Under the pieces are notes generated by a model. That model saw nothing but the letters and a program-made list of their open reading frames with translations. It was not told where the DNA came from and did no database searches. The position numbers and the translations under genes are program-made. A DNA stretch of 64,000 nt from Erysipelotrichaceae bacterium (GTDB lineage: Bacteria > Bacillota_I > Bacilli_A > Erysipelotrichales > Erysipelotrichaceae), in NCBI GenBank assembly GCA_017533785.1, contig JAFWII010000004.1, positions 81,071 to 145,070 of the forward strand, given 5' to 3'. Of the stretch, positions 52,483 through 61,958 are shown in pieces (the first letter of the stretch is position 1; the number at the start of each line of letters is the position of its first letter).

Positions 52483-53864
52483 CAGAAGATCAGGTTCTTA
52501 GGCGTACGCGGGAACGGCAGAACATCGCGGATGTTCGCCATACCGGAGAGGTACATGATCAGTCTTTCGAAACCGACGCCGAAACCGGCATGCGGGCAGC
52601 CGCCGAAACGGCGGAGGTCCAGATACCAGGAATAGCTTTCGAGATCCATTCCCAGTTCCTTCATGCGGTTGACCAGAACGTCGTAACGCTCTTCACGCTG
52701 TGAGCCGCCGACGAGTTCGCCGACATGCGGGACCAGGAGGTCCGCTGCCGCGACGGTCTTGCCGTCTTCGTTGACGCGCATATAGAAAGCCTTGATATCT
52801 TTCGGATAGTCGGTGATGAATACAGGACCGTTCACGACTTTCTCGCAGAGATATCTTTCATGTTCGGTATTGAGGTCGATGCCCCATTCGACTTTGTTTT
52901 CGAATTTGACCGGTGCCTTGAGGAGCAGCTCGATCGCTTCGGTATACGGCATCCGGCGGAACTCGGAATTGAGGACCTTGTGCAGGCGCTCATCCAGAGT
53001 CTTATCGATGAAGGTGTTGAAGAACTTCATCTCTTCCGGACAGTTGTCGTATGCGTAGGCGATACAGTATTTCAGCAGATCCTCGATCAGATCCATATCG
53101 TCGTCGAGGTCGGCAAAGGCGATCTCCGGTTCGATCATCCAGAATTCGGCCGCGTGGTTGGTGGTGTTGGAATTCTCGGCGCGGAACGTCGGGCCGAAGG
53201 TGTAAACATCACGGAACGCCATGCAGTAGGATTCGACGTGCAGCTGGCCGCTGACGGTCAGGAATGCTTCCTTGCCGAAGAAATCCTTTTCGTATTTGCC
53301 GTCGTCGCGGGTCGTCGCGGTGAACATCTCGCCGGCGCCCTCGCCGTCGTTGGAAGTGATGATCGGGGTATGGACATAGACGAAGCCCTGATCCTGGAAG
53401 AATTCATGGATCGCCATCGCCAGCGCGGAACGCAGACGGAAAACAGCCAGGAAGGTATTCGTGCGCGGACGCAGATGCGGGATGTCGCGCAGGTATTCCA
53501 TGGTGTGGCGCTTCTTCTGCAGAGGATAGCTTTCGTCGCAGGCGCCGATGACCTTGATCTCCTTGGCCTCCAGCTCAAAGGGCTGCTTGTTGTCGGGCGT
53601 ATAGATGAACTTGCCGGTGACCGAAAGGGACGCGCCGGTGAGGATCTTGCGTACTTCTTCGATATTGCCGAGGTCGTCGTGATAAACGATCTGGACATTG
53701 CGGAAATAGGAACCGTCGTTCAGCTCAATAAAACCGATCGAGCCGTTGTCGCGGTTGGTGCGTACCCAGCCTTCCATCTCGACATATTCCAGCTGGTCGA
53801 TCTCCATGGGGTTCTTCGAATAAGCTAATTCATACAGTTCTCTGGCAGTCTTGTATTCCAACAT
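52482..53864 (-). CDS. asnS: Asparagine-tRNA ligase
   Basis: 460-residue class II synthetase. An N-terminal OB-fold anticodon domain ([25 protein letters not shown]) is followed by the catalytic core with motif 2 [21 protein letters not shown] and motif 3 [22 protein letters not shown]. The AsnS rather than AspS assignment rests on the [15 protein letters not shown] motif 2 and the short OB-domain. AGGAG precedes the ATG. Rex lies directly upstream, 23 bases away. Confidence 0.95.
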   Translation of the reverse strand: MLEYKTARELYELAYSKNPMEIDQLEYVEMEGWVRTNRDNGSIGFIELNDGSYFRNVQIVYHDDLGNIEEVRKILTGASLSVTGKFIYTPDNKQPFELEAKEIKVIGACDESYPLQKKRHTMEYLRDIPHLRPRTNTFLAVFRLRSALAMAIHEFFQDQGFVYVHTPIITSNDGEGAGEMFTATTRDDGKYEKDFFGKEAFLTVSGQLHVESYCMAFRDVYTFGPTFRAENSNTTNHAAEFWMIEPEIAFADLDDDMDLIEDLLKYCIAYAYDNCPEEMKFFNTFIDKTLDERLHKVLNSEFRRMPYTEAIELLLKAPVKFENKVEWGIDLNTEHERYLCEKVVNGPVFITDYPKDIKAFYMRVNEDGKTVAAADLLVPHVGELVGGSQREERYDVLVNRMKELGMDLESYSWYLDLRRFGGCPHAGFGVGFERLIMYLSGMANIRDVLPFPRTPKNLIF

Positions 53865-53887
53865 AAGTGTTTCTCCTGTGTATTGCG

Positions 53888-54502
53888 TTATTTGGCCATC
53901 GAGTTCGTTTCAAAGACGAGCTCCTGGATCGAGGAAACAACGTCGACCGAACGGACATGGATGTTCTTCGGCGTTGTAAAGTGTTCATGCGTAAAGTCGA
54001 CAATTCCGATTATACCCGCGTCGACCAGAAGGTCAATCGTGTTCTGGACGTCAGTCGAAACGCAGACGATCGCGATGCGGCAGCCTTTCGGAAGATGCTT
54101 CTTGATGTCGCGGACATCGTAGACCGGGACAGAGAGTTTGCCGACTCTTTCCGGGTCCTTATCGAAGGCGCAGACGATCTCGCCGACGACGTTGTCCCAG
54201 TGGTTATAGTTCAGGATCGCGCGGCCGAGGTTGCCGGCGCCGACCAGAATGATCTTCTCATCGAAATACATTCCCAGTTCATTGGAAAAGATGTCGATCA
54301 GATATTCCACATCATACCCGTAACCCTGCTTCCCGAGCGAACCGATCAGTGAAAAATCGCGGCGGATCGTGGTCGGTTTGATGTTGACGTAATCCGACAG
54401 TTCGCGGGACATGATCCTCTGCTTGCCGGAAGAAGCGATCTTGCGGAGCGCTTTCAGATATACAGGATACCTCTGCAGTGTAGCATTGGGAACGTTTTTC
54501 AT
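53888..54502 (-). CDS. rex: Redox-sensing transcriptional repressor Rex
   Basis: 204 residues. The N-terminal winged helix ([44 protein letters not shown]) and the C-terminal NAD-binding fold ([15 protein letters not shown], then [11 protein letters not shown]) are complete, including the C-terminal domain-swapped helix. It represses fermentation and NADH-reoxidising genes when NADH is low. AAGAAGGG precedes the ATG. No Rex operator was recognised in the immediate neighbourhood. Confidence 0.95.
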   Translation of the reverse strand: MKNVPNATLQRYPVYLKALRKIASSGKQRIMSRELSDYVNIKPTTIRRDFSLIGSLGKQGYGYDVEYLIDIFSNELGMYFDEKIILVGAGNLGRAILNYNHWDNVVGEIVCAFDKDPERVGKLSVPVYDVRDIKKHLPKGCRIAIVCVSTDVQNTIDLLVDAGIIGIVDFTHEHFTTPKNIHVRSVDVVSSIQELVFETNSMAK

Positions 54503-54516
54503 ATATACCCTTCTTT

Positions 54517-55518
54517 CTAGCTTTCGATCGAAAGCGATGACTGACTCATGGCGTCGAACCCGACAAAGTCCTGGTTCTTCAGATAGTGGAAGGCGGCAAC
54601 GCCGATCATGGTCGCGTTGTCGGTACAGTATTTGAGCGGCGGAAGAATCAGCGAGATATCTTTGAATTCCTCCTGCATGAGGACACGCAGACGGCTGTTG
54701 GCAGCGACTCCGCCACCGACGATCAGCTGTTTGACCCCGTAGTCTTCGACCGCGAGTTTCGTCTTGTTCAGCAGCTGCTTCAGCGCTGTTTCCTGGAATG
54801 CGTAAGCCAGGTCTGCCTTGTTCAGCTCCTCGCCGTTTCTTTCCAGACGGCGGACGAGCTGGATGGCTGCGTTCTTCAGACCGGAGAAGGAGAAATCGTA
54901 ACCGCTGACTTTCGGGATCGGAAGCTGGTAGTGTTCCTTTCCCTCAGCCGAGAGTTTATCGATCTTGGGACCGCCGGGATACTGGAGGTCCATAAGTCTC
55001 GCGACCTTATCATAGGCTTCGCCGACCGCGTCATCGAGGGTGGTGCCGATGATCCTGAAATCATGGTCGTTCTCGATATAAACGAGTTCGGTATGCCCGC
55101 CGCTGACGACCAGCGCCATGAGCGGGAACTGCAATGGCTGCAGCAGTTCATTGACAAAAACGTGGCCTTTCAGGTGGTGCACCCCGATCAGGGGCTTGTT
55201 GTAGAAGAACGCGAGCGTCTTGGCGGCAACGGAGCCGATGTGCAGCGAGCCGATCAGGCCGGGGCCGATCGTGTAGGCGATATAATCCACGTCGTCCATC
55301 GTCACACCGGAGCGTTCGATCGCTTCCTTGACGATGATCGAGATCTGTTCCACATGCATGCGGCTGGCGACCTCGGGGATGACGCCGCCGAATCTGGCAT
55401 GTACGTCGATCTGCGAGGTCACGACCGAGGACAGGATATTCAGGTCTTCATCGATCAGAGCGCAGGCTGTTTCGTCACAGCTCGACTCGATCGCCAGAAT
55501 GATTGTTTTCTCTTTCAT
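54517..55518 (-). CDS. tsaD: tRNA N6-threonylcarbamoyladenosine synthase subunit TsaD
   Basis: 333 residues of the Kae1/TsaD ASKHA fold. Motifs are ILAIESSCDETACALI, the metal-binding GVHHLKGHV, VSGGHTELV, DDAVGEAYDKVARLM and GGGVAANSRLR. With TsaB and TsaE it transfers threonylcarbamoyl to tRNA A37. It overlaps rimI by four bases and is last of the tsaE-tsaB-rimI-tsaD run, a common Bacillota order. Confidence 0.97.
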   Translation of the reverse strand: MKEKTIILAIESSCDETACALIDEDLNILSSVVTSQIDVHARFGGVIPEVASRMHVEQISIIVKEAIERSGVTMDDVDYIAYTIGPGLIGSLHIGSVAAKTLAFFYNKPLIGVHHLKGHVFVNELLQPLQFPLMALVVSGGHTELVYIENDHDFRIIGTTLDDAVGEAYDKVARLMDLQYPGGPKIDKLSAEGKEHYQLPIPKVSGYDFSFSGLKNAAIQLVRRLERNGEELNKADLAYAFQETALKQLLNKTKLAVEDYGVKQLIVGGGVAANSRLRVLMQEEFKDISLILPPLKYCTDNATMIGVAAFHYLKNQDFVGFDAMSQSSLSIES

Positions 55519-55952
55519 GCCAGTCCTTTCATCATTTCGATCGCGTCTTCATGGTTGTCCTGATAGTAATCGCTTTTGACTCTCAGTTCGATGAAGCCGC
55601 ATTTCTTATACAGTTCGCGGGCCGGAAGATTGCTTTCACGCACTTCCAGGAACGCAAATTCACATTCGTTTTCTTTTCCGGTCTGTTCGATGAACTGCAT
55701 CATCTTATAACCCAGACCTTTCCTGCGATGATCTCTGGCGATCGCGATCGAGGCGATCTCCATACGTTCAAAGATGATCCAGATATCGCAGTAGCCGATG
55801 ATCCTGCCATTGTCGCGCAGGACATAGATCTTCGCATACGGGTTTTCCATCAGTTCGAAGCGGAAATCCTTTTCCGACCAGTGAGCGGCGAAGGATTCCT
55901 CTTCCAGTTTCAGAACTTCCGGAAGGTCTTCGATCTTCATCTCCTCCATCAT
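55515..55952 (-). CDS. rimI: Ribosomal protein S18-alanine N-acetyltransferase-like GNAT protein RimI
   Basis: About 145 residues from ATG 55952, which overlaps the tsaB stop. The GNAT fold shows IASIAIARDHRRKGLGYKMM (the acetyl-CoA loop RRKGLG) and FLEVRESNLPARELYKKCGFIE. RimI acetylates the S18 N-terminus in E. coli; Bacillota homologues of this cluster are less certain in target. The start could be either of two adjacent ATGs or the GGAGG-proximal ATG at 55940. Coupled to tsaB and tsaD. Confidence 0.9.
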   Translation of the reverse strand: MMEEMKIEDLPEVLKLEEESFAAHWSEKDFRFELMENPYAKIYVLRDNGRIIGYCDIWIIFERMEIASIAIARDHRRKGLGYKMMQFIEQTGKENECEFAFLEVRESNLPARELYKKCGFIELRVKSDYYQDNHEDAIEMMKGLA

Positions 55953-56542
55953 GCGAGGTAGTTTTCGCTTTCTTTGAAATACATCGGAACAAGATGGTCG
56001 ACATCTTCTTCCTTTTTCCAATAAGCCTTTGTATGCAGAAACGCTTCCGCGACGGAAGGCATTTTATCCTCGAGACCGAGCAGACTGCCGTCACCGACGA
56101 CGTTATAGCCTTCTGCCGAGATGTCTTTGAGTTCCTTCACACAGTCATTTAACAATATCGTATCTTGATCATAGATGCCGATGTAAGCCCGGTTGCCTCT
56201 GGCATTCATCAATACCATCGTATTCTTCTGATTATCCGCATATAGGCGGAGAGTCGAGATGGAATAGACATCCAGACTGCGGATCGAAGCGATCACCTTT
56301 GCCAGCGTCATTGCGATACGCAGGCCGGTATAGGAGCCGGGGCCGATCGTAAAGCAGACGGAATCGATCTCTCGGATCTCGGGATGCTGCTGCGCCAGTT
56401 CGTTCAAAACCACAAAGAGATCTTCAGACTGATGCTTGAAGCATTCATATTCTTTCGCACAGACGAGCTCGTCGTCTTTGATCAGGCAGACGCAAAGGTA
56501 TTTATAACTGGTATCAACGCAAAGTGTCAGCATAGACCGCAT
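55949..56542 (-). CDS. tsaB: tRNA threonylcarbamoyladenosine synthesis subunit TsaB
   Basis: 197 residues of the ASKHA fold: MLTLCVDTSYKYLCVCLIKDDEL, HSEDLFVVLNELA-type helix (KHQSEDLFVVLNELAQQH), and CFTIGPGSYTGLRIAMTLAKVIAS. It forms a heterodimer with TsaD. The start overlaps tsaE by 16 bases; an internal ATG three codons on is equally possible. The C-terminal half is shorter than in E. coli TsaB, as is usual for Bacillota. Confidence 0.94.
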   Translation of the reverse strand: MRSMLTLCVDTSYKYLCVCLIKDDELVCAKEYECFKHQSEDLFVVLNELAQQHPEIREIDSVCFTIGPGSYTGLRIAMTLAKVIASIRSLDVYSISTLRLYADNQKNTMVLMNARGNRAYIGIYDQDTILLNDCVKELKDISAEGYNVVGDGSLLGLEDKMPSVAEAFLHTKAYWKKEEDVDHLVPMYFKESENYLA

Positions 56543-56976
56543 TCCTCCAGCAGTTTCTCGTACTTTTCCCCTTTCGCTTCGAAGCGGATCTCCCGGGTAT
56601 CGTCATCGATATAGGTGAATTCGATCTCCAGACGTTCTTCCGGCAGCTCGGAATAGTATTCCGGCCATTCGATGACCATCAGGACATCTTCCATGTTTTC
56701 ATCAAGACCGAGGTCGTAGTCGTTATTCTCAAGCCGGTAGGCATCGATGTGATAAAGATCGAATTCTTCACCCTTATAGATCTTCAGGATCGTAAAGGTC
56801 GGAGAATTGATAACGCCCTTCACCCCAAGTCCCTTGCCGATGCCTTTGGTGATTGTGGTCTTGCCGCCGGCAAGATCTCCCTTTAAAGCAAAAACCATGC
56901 CCTTTTTGGCATGCTTTCCCAGTAATTCCCCAAGCTGTATCGTTTCGGATTCAGAGTTTGTTCGTATCTTGTACAT
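56527..56976 (-). CDS. tsaE: tRNA threonylcarbamoyladenosine synthesis ATPase TsaE
   Basis: 149-residue P-loop ATPase needed for turnover of the TsaBD complex. Walker A is LKGDLAGGKTTITKGIGKGLG, followed by VINSPTFTILKIY and LYHIDAYRLEN, which are family hallmarks. AAAGGAA precedes the ATG, and a TATAAT lies about 25 bases upstream. It is the first gene of the tsaE-tsaB-rimI-tsaD run. Confidence 0.96.
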   Translation of the reverse strand: MYKIRTNSESETIQLGELLGKHAKKGMVFALKGDLAGGKTTITKGIGKGLGVKGVINSPTFTILKIYKGEEFDLYHIDAYRLENNDYDLGLDENMEDVLMVIEWPEYYSELPEERLEIEFTYIDDDTREIRFEAKGEKYEKLLEECGLC

Positions 56977-57050
56977 AACTTATTATTCCTTTCACAATTA
57001 TATACCGACTTTGTTAAAAAAACCACTATTTCTTCACTTTTTTCACAAGC

Positions 57051-57108
57051 AAAAAGGCTGTACAGCAGCCACGGCAGATTGTGCCGGTTTGCGGACAGCC
57101 CTTCTTTT
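57051..57108 (-). terminator. Branched terminator after the fructosamine operon
   Basis: On the minus strand GGGCTGT...ACAGCC forms an outer stem, with an inner CGGCA/TGCCG hairpin inside it, followed by TTTTTGC. It lies ~20 bases after the SIS gene stop and before the tsaE promoter. Confidence 0.65.
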
Positions 57109-57127
57109 TGAATAATACCAGAAACGA

Positions 57128-58132
57128 TTAGTATTCCATTCTGCGGTAGTACCGACGGAATGCCATGCTGTGTCCGGTGACCATTTCGATATGGTGCTCA
57201 AGACGGTCGGATAATAAGCTTGCAGCTACAAATACCGAACGCAGGTCCTTGAATTCTTCGCTGCCTGCGATCTCGTAATCCGCCAGATCCAGGACGACAA
57301 CGTTGTTGGAGATCTTCTTGGCGAAGTTCTCGACTCTTTCATCAAGTACGCGGTACTTGCCGACGCCCTTGAGGATGAACAGGAACTGATCCTCGTCCAG
57401 CATTTCCAGCGCACCATGGAAGAAATCCTGGGAGCTGACCGGATAGCTTCTGATCCACTGGGCTTCTTCGAGAACACACAGTGTGTACCAGTAAGCGATC
57501 TTTTCCAGAATGCCGGAGCTGGTCATCATGACATACGGGGATTTCGCGATCTTCTTGGCGATCTCCGGAGCGACCAGATCGAACTTCTCTTTTAACGGGA
57601 CCAGGTTCTTATGCAGATCCTTCACTTCCTCGACCCAAACCGGATAGTTCGGGAAGTCCCCTTTCTTGTAGAGGACGGATAATCCCAGCATGAAGAATGT
57701 CAGATACATATCTTCACCAAGATTGATAGGAGCCGATACGTAGTTGTCAGAGAGATCTTTGAGCGGGCATTCTGCCGGATCGCCGACAGAGAGGACCATT
57801 GCGCCTCTTTCGCGGGCGATCTTCAGGGCTTCGTTGATCTCCTTGGTGTTGCCGGAGTTGGAAGCGGAGAGTACCAATGACTTTTCGGACAGATAATTCG
57901 GCGTATCCACGACGATATCAGCGGAATTCACCAGATAGACCGGAACGCTGCTGTATTTTTTCATGACCCATACGACCGGGAAGAAACGGGCCATTGTACC
58001 GCCTGCAGCGGTCATGATGATGTTATCAAAACCTCTGTCAACGGCTTTCTGTGCGCCGGCTTCGAATTCCGGCTCTTTGGACATAATGGTATCGCAGATA
58101 CCGAGATAAACTTCTTTGTTAAAATTTTCCAT
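57128..58132 (-). CDS. SIS-domain fructosamine-6-phosphate deglycase (FrlB/FraB-like)
   Basis: 334 residues with two SIS domains. SASNSGNTKEINEALKIARERG is the sugar-phosphate binding loop. EEAQWIRSYPVSSQDFFHG places a Glu and a His 16 residues apart, the spacing I recall for the catalytic Glu214/His230 of Salmonella FraB. The family cleaves 6-phosphofructose-amino acids to glucose-6-phosphate and the free amino acid. The operon also holds a PfkB kinase and an amino-acid ABC transporter, which fits that pathway. The bound amino acid is not known. It is last in the operon. Confidence 0.85.
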   Translation of the reverse strand: MENFNKEVYLGICDTIMSKEPEFEAGAQKAVDRGFDNIIMTAAGGTMARFFPVVWVMKKYSSVPVYLVNSADIVVDTPNYLSEKSLVLSASNSGNTKEINEALKIARERGAMVLSVGDPAECPLKDLSDNYVSAPINLGEDMYLTFFMLGLSVLYKKGDFPNYPVWVEEVKDLHKNLVPLKEKFDLVAPEIAKKIAKSPYVMMTSSGILEKIAYWYTLCVLEEAQWIRSYPVSSQDFFHGALEMLDEDQFLFILKGVGKYRVLDERVENFAKKISNNVVVLDLADYEIAGSEEFKDLRSVFVAASLLSDRLEHHIEMVTGHSMAFRRYYRRMEY

Positions 58133-58173
58133 AATATATACCCTCCTATCGTTTCTGTATTCTTTTTTTTGGA

Positions 58174-59103
58174 TTATTCGACTGTGAATTCAGCCAGAAC
58201 GTCTGCGTCGAGCTGTTCGGTTGCTTCGTTGATCCACTGATCCCAAACGCCTTCAGCCTTGATGTCTTTGAAGTACTGGTTGCAGTATGCAGCAAAGTCT
58301 TCGTTGCCGTACTTCATGCAGAAGCCGCAGCCCTTGTCGTATTCATCGGTCGGTGTGAAGGACAGTTTGTCAACAACGACCAGGTCAGCGTTTGCCTTTG
58401 CGAACATAGCAGCGTTAACAGCATTCATGCAGGCGAGATCGCTCTTGCCGCTCAGAACGTTCATGATCGCGTTCGTGCCGGAATCGAGTTCAACGATCTC
58501 TGCATCCGGATACCAAGCTCTTGTCATGACGACGTCGATACCACCCATGGAACCAGCGACAGTAACGCCTTCCAGTGTGCCGGTGAATTTCGGGTTGTCA
58601 GCGTTGCTCTTTAAAGCGACGTAGCATTCGTTGGATCTGTGGTAAACATCGGTGAATAACCATGTTTCCTTACGCTCATCGGTCGGGCTCAGTTCCGGGA
58701 TGAACATCAGCTGATCAGCTTCCAGAGCTGCCATCATACCGCTGAATTCTGCTTCGTAGAATTCGACTTTGACTTCTCTCTGCAGGTCAACGCTTAAACG
58801 GTTAGCCAGTTCAACGATCATCTGGTATTCGAAACCAGCGTAGGTATCCTTGCCGTCTACGACACGGTGGAAGGAGAATGTCGGGCTGTTGCCCCAGATA
58901 CCTGCGTTGATAACGCCTGTTTCTTTAATCTTGGTGAGGATCGGACCTAAGTTATCCTGGTCGAGTTCCATAACGCCTTTGCCGGTGATTTCCGTTGTAG
59001 CGGATTCCTGCGGTGCAGGAGCGTTGTTCGAGGAGGATGTGCAGCCTGCCAGTAAAGAGGCAACCATCACTACGCTCAGCAGTAATACGAGAAATTTTTT
59101 CAT
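58174..59103 (-). CDS. Amino-acid ABC transporter substrate-binding lipoprotein
   Basis: 309 residues from ATG 59103, which begins a clear lipoprotein signal (MKKFLVLLLSVVMVASLLAGC, the Cys at 21). The mature part is a family 3 periplasmic-binding-type protein: YAGFEYQMIVELANRLS, EFSGMMAALEADQLMFIPELSPT, GTNAIMNVLSGKSDLACMN. A frame open further upstream starts at 59148, but its N-terminus is not signal-like. It feeds the ATPase and permease in the same operon, presumably binding the amadori compound or its amino acid. Confidence 0.88.
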   Translation of the reverse strand: MKKFLVLLLSVVMVASLLAGCTSSSNNAPAPQESATTEITGKGVMELDQDNLGPILTKIKETGVINAGIWGNSPTFSFHRVVDGKDTYAGFEYQMIVELANRLSVDLQREVKVEFYEAEFSGMMAALEADQLMFIPELSPTDERKETWLFTDVYHRSNECYVALKSNADNPKFTGTLEGVTVAGSMGGIDVVMTRAWYPDAEIVELDSGTNAIMNVLSGKSDLACMNAVNAAMFAKANADLVVVDKLSFTPTDEYDKGCGFCMKYGNEDFAAYCNQYFKDIKAEGVWDQWINEATEQLDADVLAEFTVE

Positions 59104-59246
59104 CTTTCTTCTATCGGTATAAAAATACCTTTCTCCTTTCGCTCCCATGTTTAATGTCTTGGGAAGAAGACGATTTATGGATCGACCGGAAGCGCTGAAT
59201 GTTGTCCCACTCTGGAATTAGAGCTCTCTTCCGGTTTACCAACTAA

Positions 59247-59996
59247 TTACAGCATCTTGCTCAGGAAGTTTTTGGTACGCTGGTGCTGCGGGTTCGTCAT
59301 GACGTCTTCCGGCTTGCCTTCTTCGACGATGTAGCCCCCATCCATGAAGACAAGGTGATCCCCTACTTCGCGGGCAAAGCCCATTTCGTGGGTAACGACG
59401 ACCATGGTCATGCCGGACAGTGCAAGTTCACGCATGACTTTCAGAACTTCACCGACCATTTCCGGGTCGAGAGCGCTGGTCGCTTCGTCAAAGAGAATGA
59501 CTTCCGGTTTCATCGCCAGTGTGCGGGCGATCGCGACACGCTGTTTCTGACCGCCGGATAAGCGGGAAGGATACTCGTTGGCGCGGTCTGCCAGGCCGAC
59601 TCTGGCCAGTAGTTCCATTGCTTCTTTTTCGACTTCTTCCTTATTTCTCTTCTGAACGCGGAGCGGTCCGATCGTGACGTTGCCGAGCACGCTCAGGTTT
59701 TCGAAGAGATTGAAGAGCTGGAAGACCATGCCGACTTTCTGACGGTAGGCATCGATCTCCTTGGTGTACTTCAGGATGTTCTCGCCGTCGAACCAGATCT
59801 CTCCGCCGGTCGGCTGTTCAAGCAGATTCAGGCAGCGCAGGAAGGTAGACTTACCGGAACCGGAAGGTCCGATTACGACAACGACTTCTCCGCGGTGAAT
59901 ATCCAGGTTGATGTCTTTCAGGACCTGCAGATCGCCGAAACTCTTCTGCAGATTCTTCACCGAGAATACGACTTCGTTATTAACTCTCTTAGTCAT
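59247..59996 (-). CDS. Amino-acid ABC transporter ATPase (PAAT family)
   Basis: About 249 residues from ATG 59996. Walker A is [15 protein letters not shown], the signature is [17 protein letters not shown], Walker B is [17 protein letters not shown], and the H-loop is VVTHEMGFA. These are typical of the GlnQ/ArtP-type ATPases that pair with the permease upstream. AAAGGAG lies 11 bases before the ATG, which overlaps the permease stop by eight bases. The ~100-base gap to the binding-protein gene upstream in map terms holds an imperfect ACCGGAAG/CTTCCGGT repeat (59194-59241). Confidence 0.93.
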   Translation of the reverse strand: MTKRVNNEVVFSVKNLQKSFGDLQVLKDINLDIHRGEVVVVIGPSGSGKSTFLRCLNLLEQPTGGEIWFDGENILKYTKEIDAYRQKVGMVFQLFNLFENLSVLGNVTIGPLRVQKRNKEEVEKEAMELLARVGLADRANEYPSRLSGGQKQRVAIARTLAMKPEVILFDEATSALDPEMVGEVLKVMRELALSGMTMVVVTHEMGFAREVGDHLVFMDGGYIVEEGKPEDVMTNPQHQRTKNFLSKML

Positions 59997-60639
59997 TTCT
60001 ATGCAGTCTCCTTTCCAGTAACCGGACACCCTGGTTGAGGATCCAGGTCACAGTGAAGTAGATAAAGGCTGAAACGATCAGCGGTTCGAAGGCGCGGAAC
60101 GTATTCGTACGGACGATACTGGACTTATACGTCAGCTCCTGGATGGCGATGACCGAAACGATCGATGTGTTCTTGATCAGGAGAATGAACTCGTTTGCCA
60201 GTGAAGGCAGAATGTTCTTGATCGCCTGCGGGATGATGATGTACATATTCCCTTCAAGATGGCTCATACCAATACATCTTGCGGCTTCCATCTGGCCTTT
60301 GTTGACCGCCTGCATGCCGGCTCTGGTGTGTTCGGCGATGTAGACGGAACTGTTAACCGTCAGGGCAACGATACCTGCCCAGAAAGACGGGAGTCCGGTC
60401 GCGATGCCGTAGTAGACGATGAACACGATCAGCATGACCGGGACACCGCGAATGAAGCTGATCCACATGTCGATCACTGTATTGACGACTTTATGCTTTC
60501 CGACCCGGATCATACCCAGCACAACGCCGATGACGGTGGAAAAGATCAGGGTCCAGAACGCCAGTTTCAGGGTCATCCAGAGACCGGAGGAATAATAGAT
60601 CCAGTATTTGCTAAGAAATCCAAAGTTTAATCCAAACAT
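59989..60639 (-). CDS. Amino-acid ABC transporter permease (PAAT family)
   Basis: 216 residues, about five membrane helices. The HisMQ-type EAA loop is present as [36 protein letters not shown], with the AARCIG box just before it. These permeases usually act as dimers with one ATPase and one binding protein. AGGA precedes the ATG. The transporter is of polar-amino-acid type rather than the sugar-type FrlMNO system of Bacillus, although it sits among the same kind of catabolic genes. Confidence 0.92.
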   Translation of the reverse strand: MFGLNFGFLSKYWIYYSSGLWMTLKLAFWTLIFSTVIGVVLGMIRVGKHKVVNTVIDMWISFIRGVPVMLIVFIVYYGIATGLPSFWAGIVALTVNSSVYIAEHTRAGMQAVNKGQMEAARCIGMSHLEGNMYIIIPQAIKNILPSLANEFILLIKNTSIVSVIAIQELTYKSSIVRTNTFRAFEPLIVSAFIYFTVTWILNQGVRLLERRLHRND

Positions 60640-60652
60640 TCCTATACAACTC

Positions 60653-61084
60653 CTATTCGCCCATGACTTCGATCATGTATCTTCTCTGCTGCAGGCCGTC
60701 GTATTCCGCAAAATAGATGTCCTGGGCATGACCGATGACCAGTTTCCCGTCAATGACCGGGAAGATGCAGTGGTTGCCTACCAGCATACACTTCATGTGT
60801 CCCGGCGAGTTGTGGGAACAGGTGCCGTAAGTAGGAAGCATGTGTGTATGAACGTAGGGATAATCCTTCGGTACAAGTCTTTCCAGCGTGATCTCCATGT
60901 CCTTCTCGACACAGGGCAGTGCTTCGTTGACAGTGATGCCGGTAGTGGTATGGTGAGTGACCACCAGGCACATGCCGTTTTTAATGCCGCTCTCCTCGAC
61001 CACTTTTTTTACTTCGTCAGTGATCACGATCATCTGAAATTCTTTCGTGCTGGTCAGACGCTTCTGGTATACTTTCGCTTCCAT
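60653..61084 (-). CDS. YjbQ family protein (UPF0047)
   Basis: 143 residues of the YjbQ fold, with LVVTHHTTTGITVNEA (the conserved His/Thr site), HTHMLPTYGTCSHNSPGHMKCMLVG and the following DIYFAEYDG. YjbQ from E. coli has weak thiamine-phosphate synthase activity, but the true function of the family is unsettled. CAAGGAGGACT precedes the ATG. Its place between the transporter and the amidohydrolase gene in a fructosamine operon is unusual and may hint at a small-molecule role. Confidence 0.88.
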   Translation of the reverse strand: MEAKVYQKRLTSTKEFQMIVITDEVKKVVEESGIKNGMCLVVTHHTTTGITVNEALPCVEKDMEITLERLVPKDYPYVHTHMLPTYGTCSHNSPGHMKCMLVGNHCIFPVIDGKLVIGHAQDIYFAEYDGLQQRRYMIEVMGE

Positions 61085-61086
61085 GT

Positions 61087-61941
61087 TCAGTCCTCCTTGA
61101 TCCCCAGGAATCTCATGGCGTTTCCGCCCATGATCTTCTCCAGGACATCTTCACGTACCGGCAATTCCTTGATACCGGCCAGAGCCCTTACCGGGCGCCA
61201 GCGCGGGCTGTTCGATCCGAACATCACCTTATCTGCGAAAGAGTTCTGCAGCCAGTTGATATTCATGTCTTTTGTAAAGAGCTGATCGAAGTAGCGGGCT
61301 GACGTATCCATGTAGATAGTGGCTGTGTCAGTGTATACATTCGGGTATTTCATCAGCATCATGATGACTTCGTTCCACCACGGGAAACCCAGGTGGGAAA
61401 GGCACATCTTCAGATTCGGGAATGCGCAGGCGATATCCTCAAACAGGATCGGACGGGCATATTTCGCCGGTGTATTCGGTTTCCAGCTGTAACCGGAATG
61501 GAAGATGACTGGTTTGTTTCTCTTCTCGCAGATCTCCATCAGCGGCCATAAGCGCGGATCATCCGGGAAGATATGGAGACGGGATACATTGAGATGCAGT
61601 CCGGTCAGCCCAAGTTCGTCGAAAGCTCTGTTCAACTCATCGACAGCGTTCTCGTTTCTGGGATCGACGCTGGCGAAACCGATGAAATGCTCCGGGGAAT
61701 AGTCGACGACCTTTTTGATCTCGTCGTTCGATACCAGGATCCTGCCGTCATCAGCGGAATAATCCTGACCCAGAATGACTGTTTTATCGATCTTGGCATC
61801 TTTCATCAGATACAGATCCCAGTCGATATCCATCCTTCCGGAAAGGTAAAGACCCATCTGATTTTTCCTGTACTCCAGGACTTCGTCCGATTCTGTGATG
61901 ATATTGAACAAAAGCGGATGTGTGTGAACATCAATTACCAT
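61087..61941 (-). CDS. Amidohydrolase-2 family protein with an altered active-site Asp
   Basis: 284-residue TIM-barrel metal-dependent hydrolase. VIDVHTHP (the HxH metal site), VIFHSG, MCLSHLGFPWW and KVMFGSNSPRW are in the usual order. The last motif normally reads GSDxP, with the Asp as metal ligand and base. Here it is Asn (confirmed in the nucleotide sequence as AAC), so the activity may be changed or lost. The family includes ACMSD-type decarboxylases and lactonases. It is two bases from yjbQ and 17 bases after the PfkB kinase. Confidence 0.88.
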   Translation of the reverse strand: MVIDVHTHPLLFNIITESDEVLEYRKNQMGLYLSGRMDIDWDLYLMKDAKIDKTVILGQDYSADDGRILVSNDEIKKVVDYSPEHFIGFASVDPRNENAVDELNRAFDELGLTGLHLNVSRLHIFPDDPRLWPLMEICEKRNKPVIFHSGYSWKPNTPAKYARPILFEDIACAFPNLKMCLSHLGFPWWNEVIMMLMKYPNVYTDTATIYMDTSARYFDQLFTKDMNINWLQNSFADKVMFGSNSPRWRPVRALAGIKELPVREDVLEKIMGGNAMRFLGIKED

Positions 61942-61958
61942 TTGAAGTTCTCCCTTCT

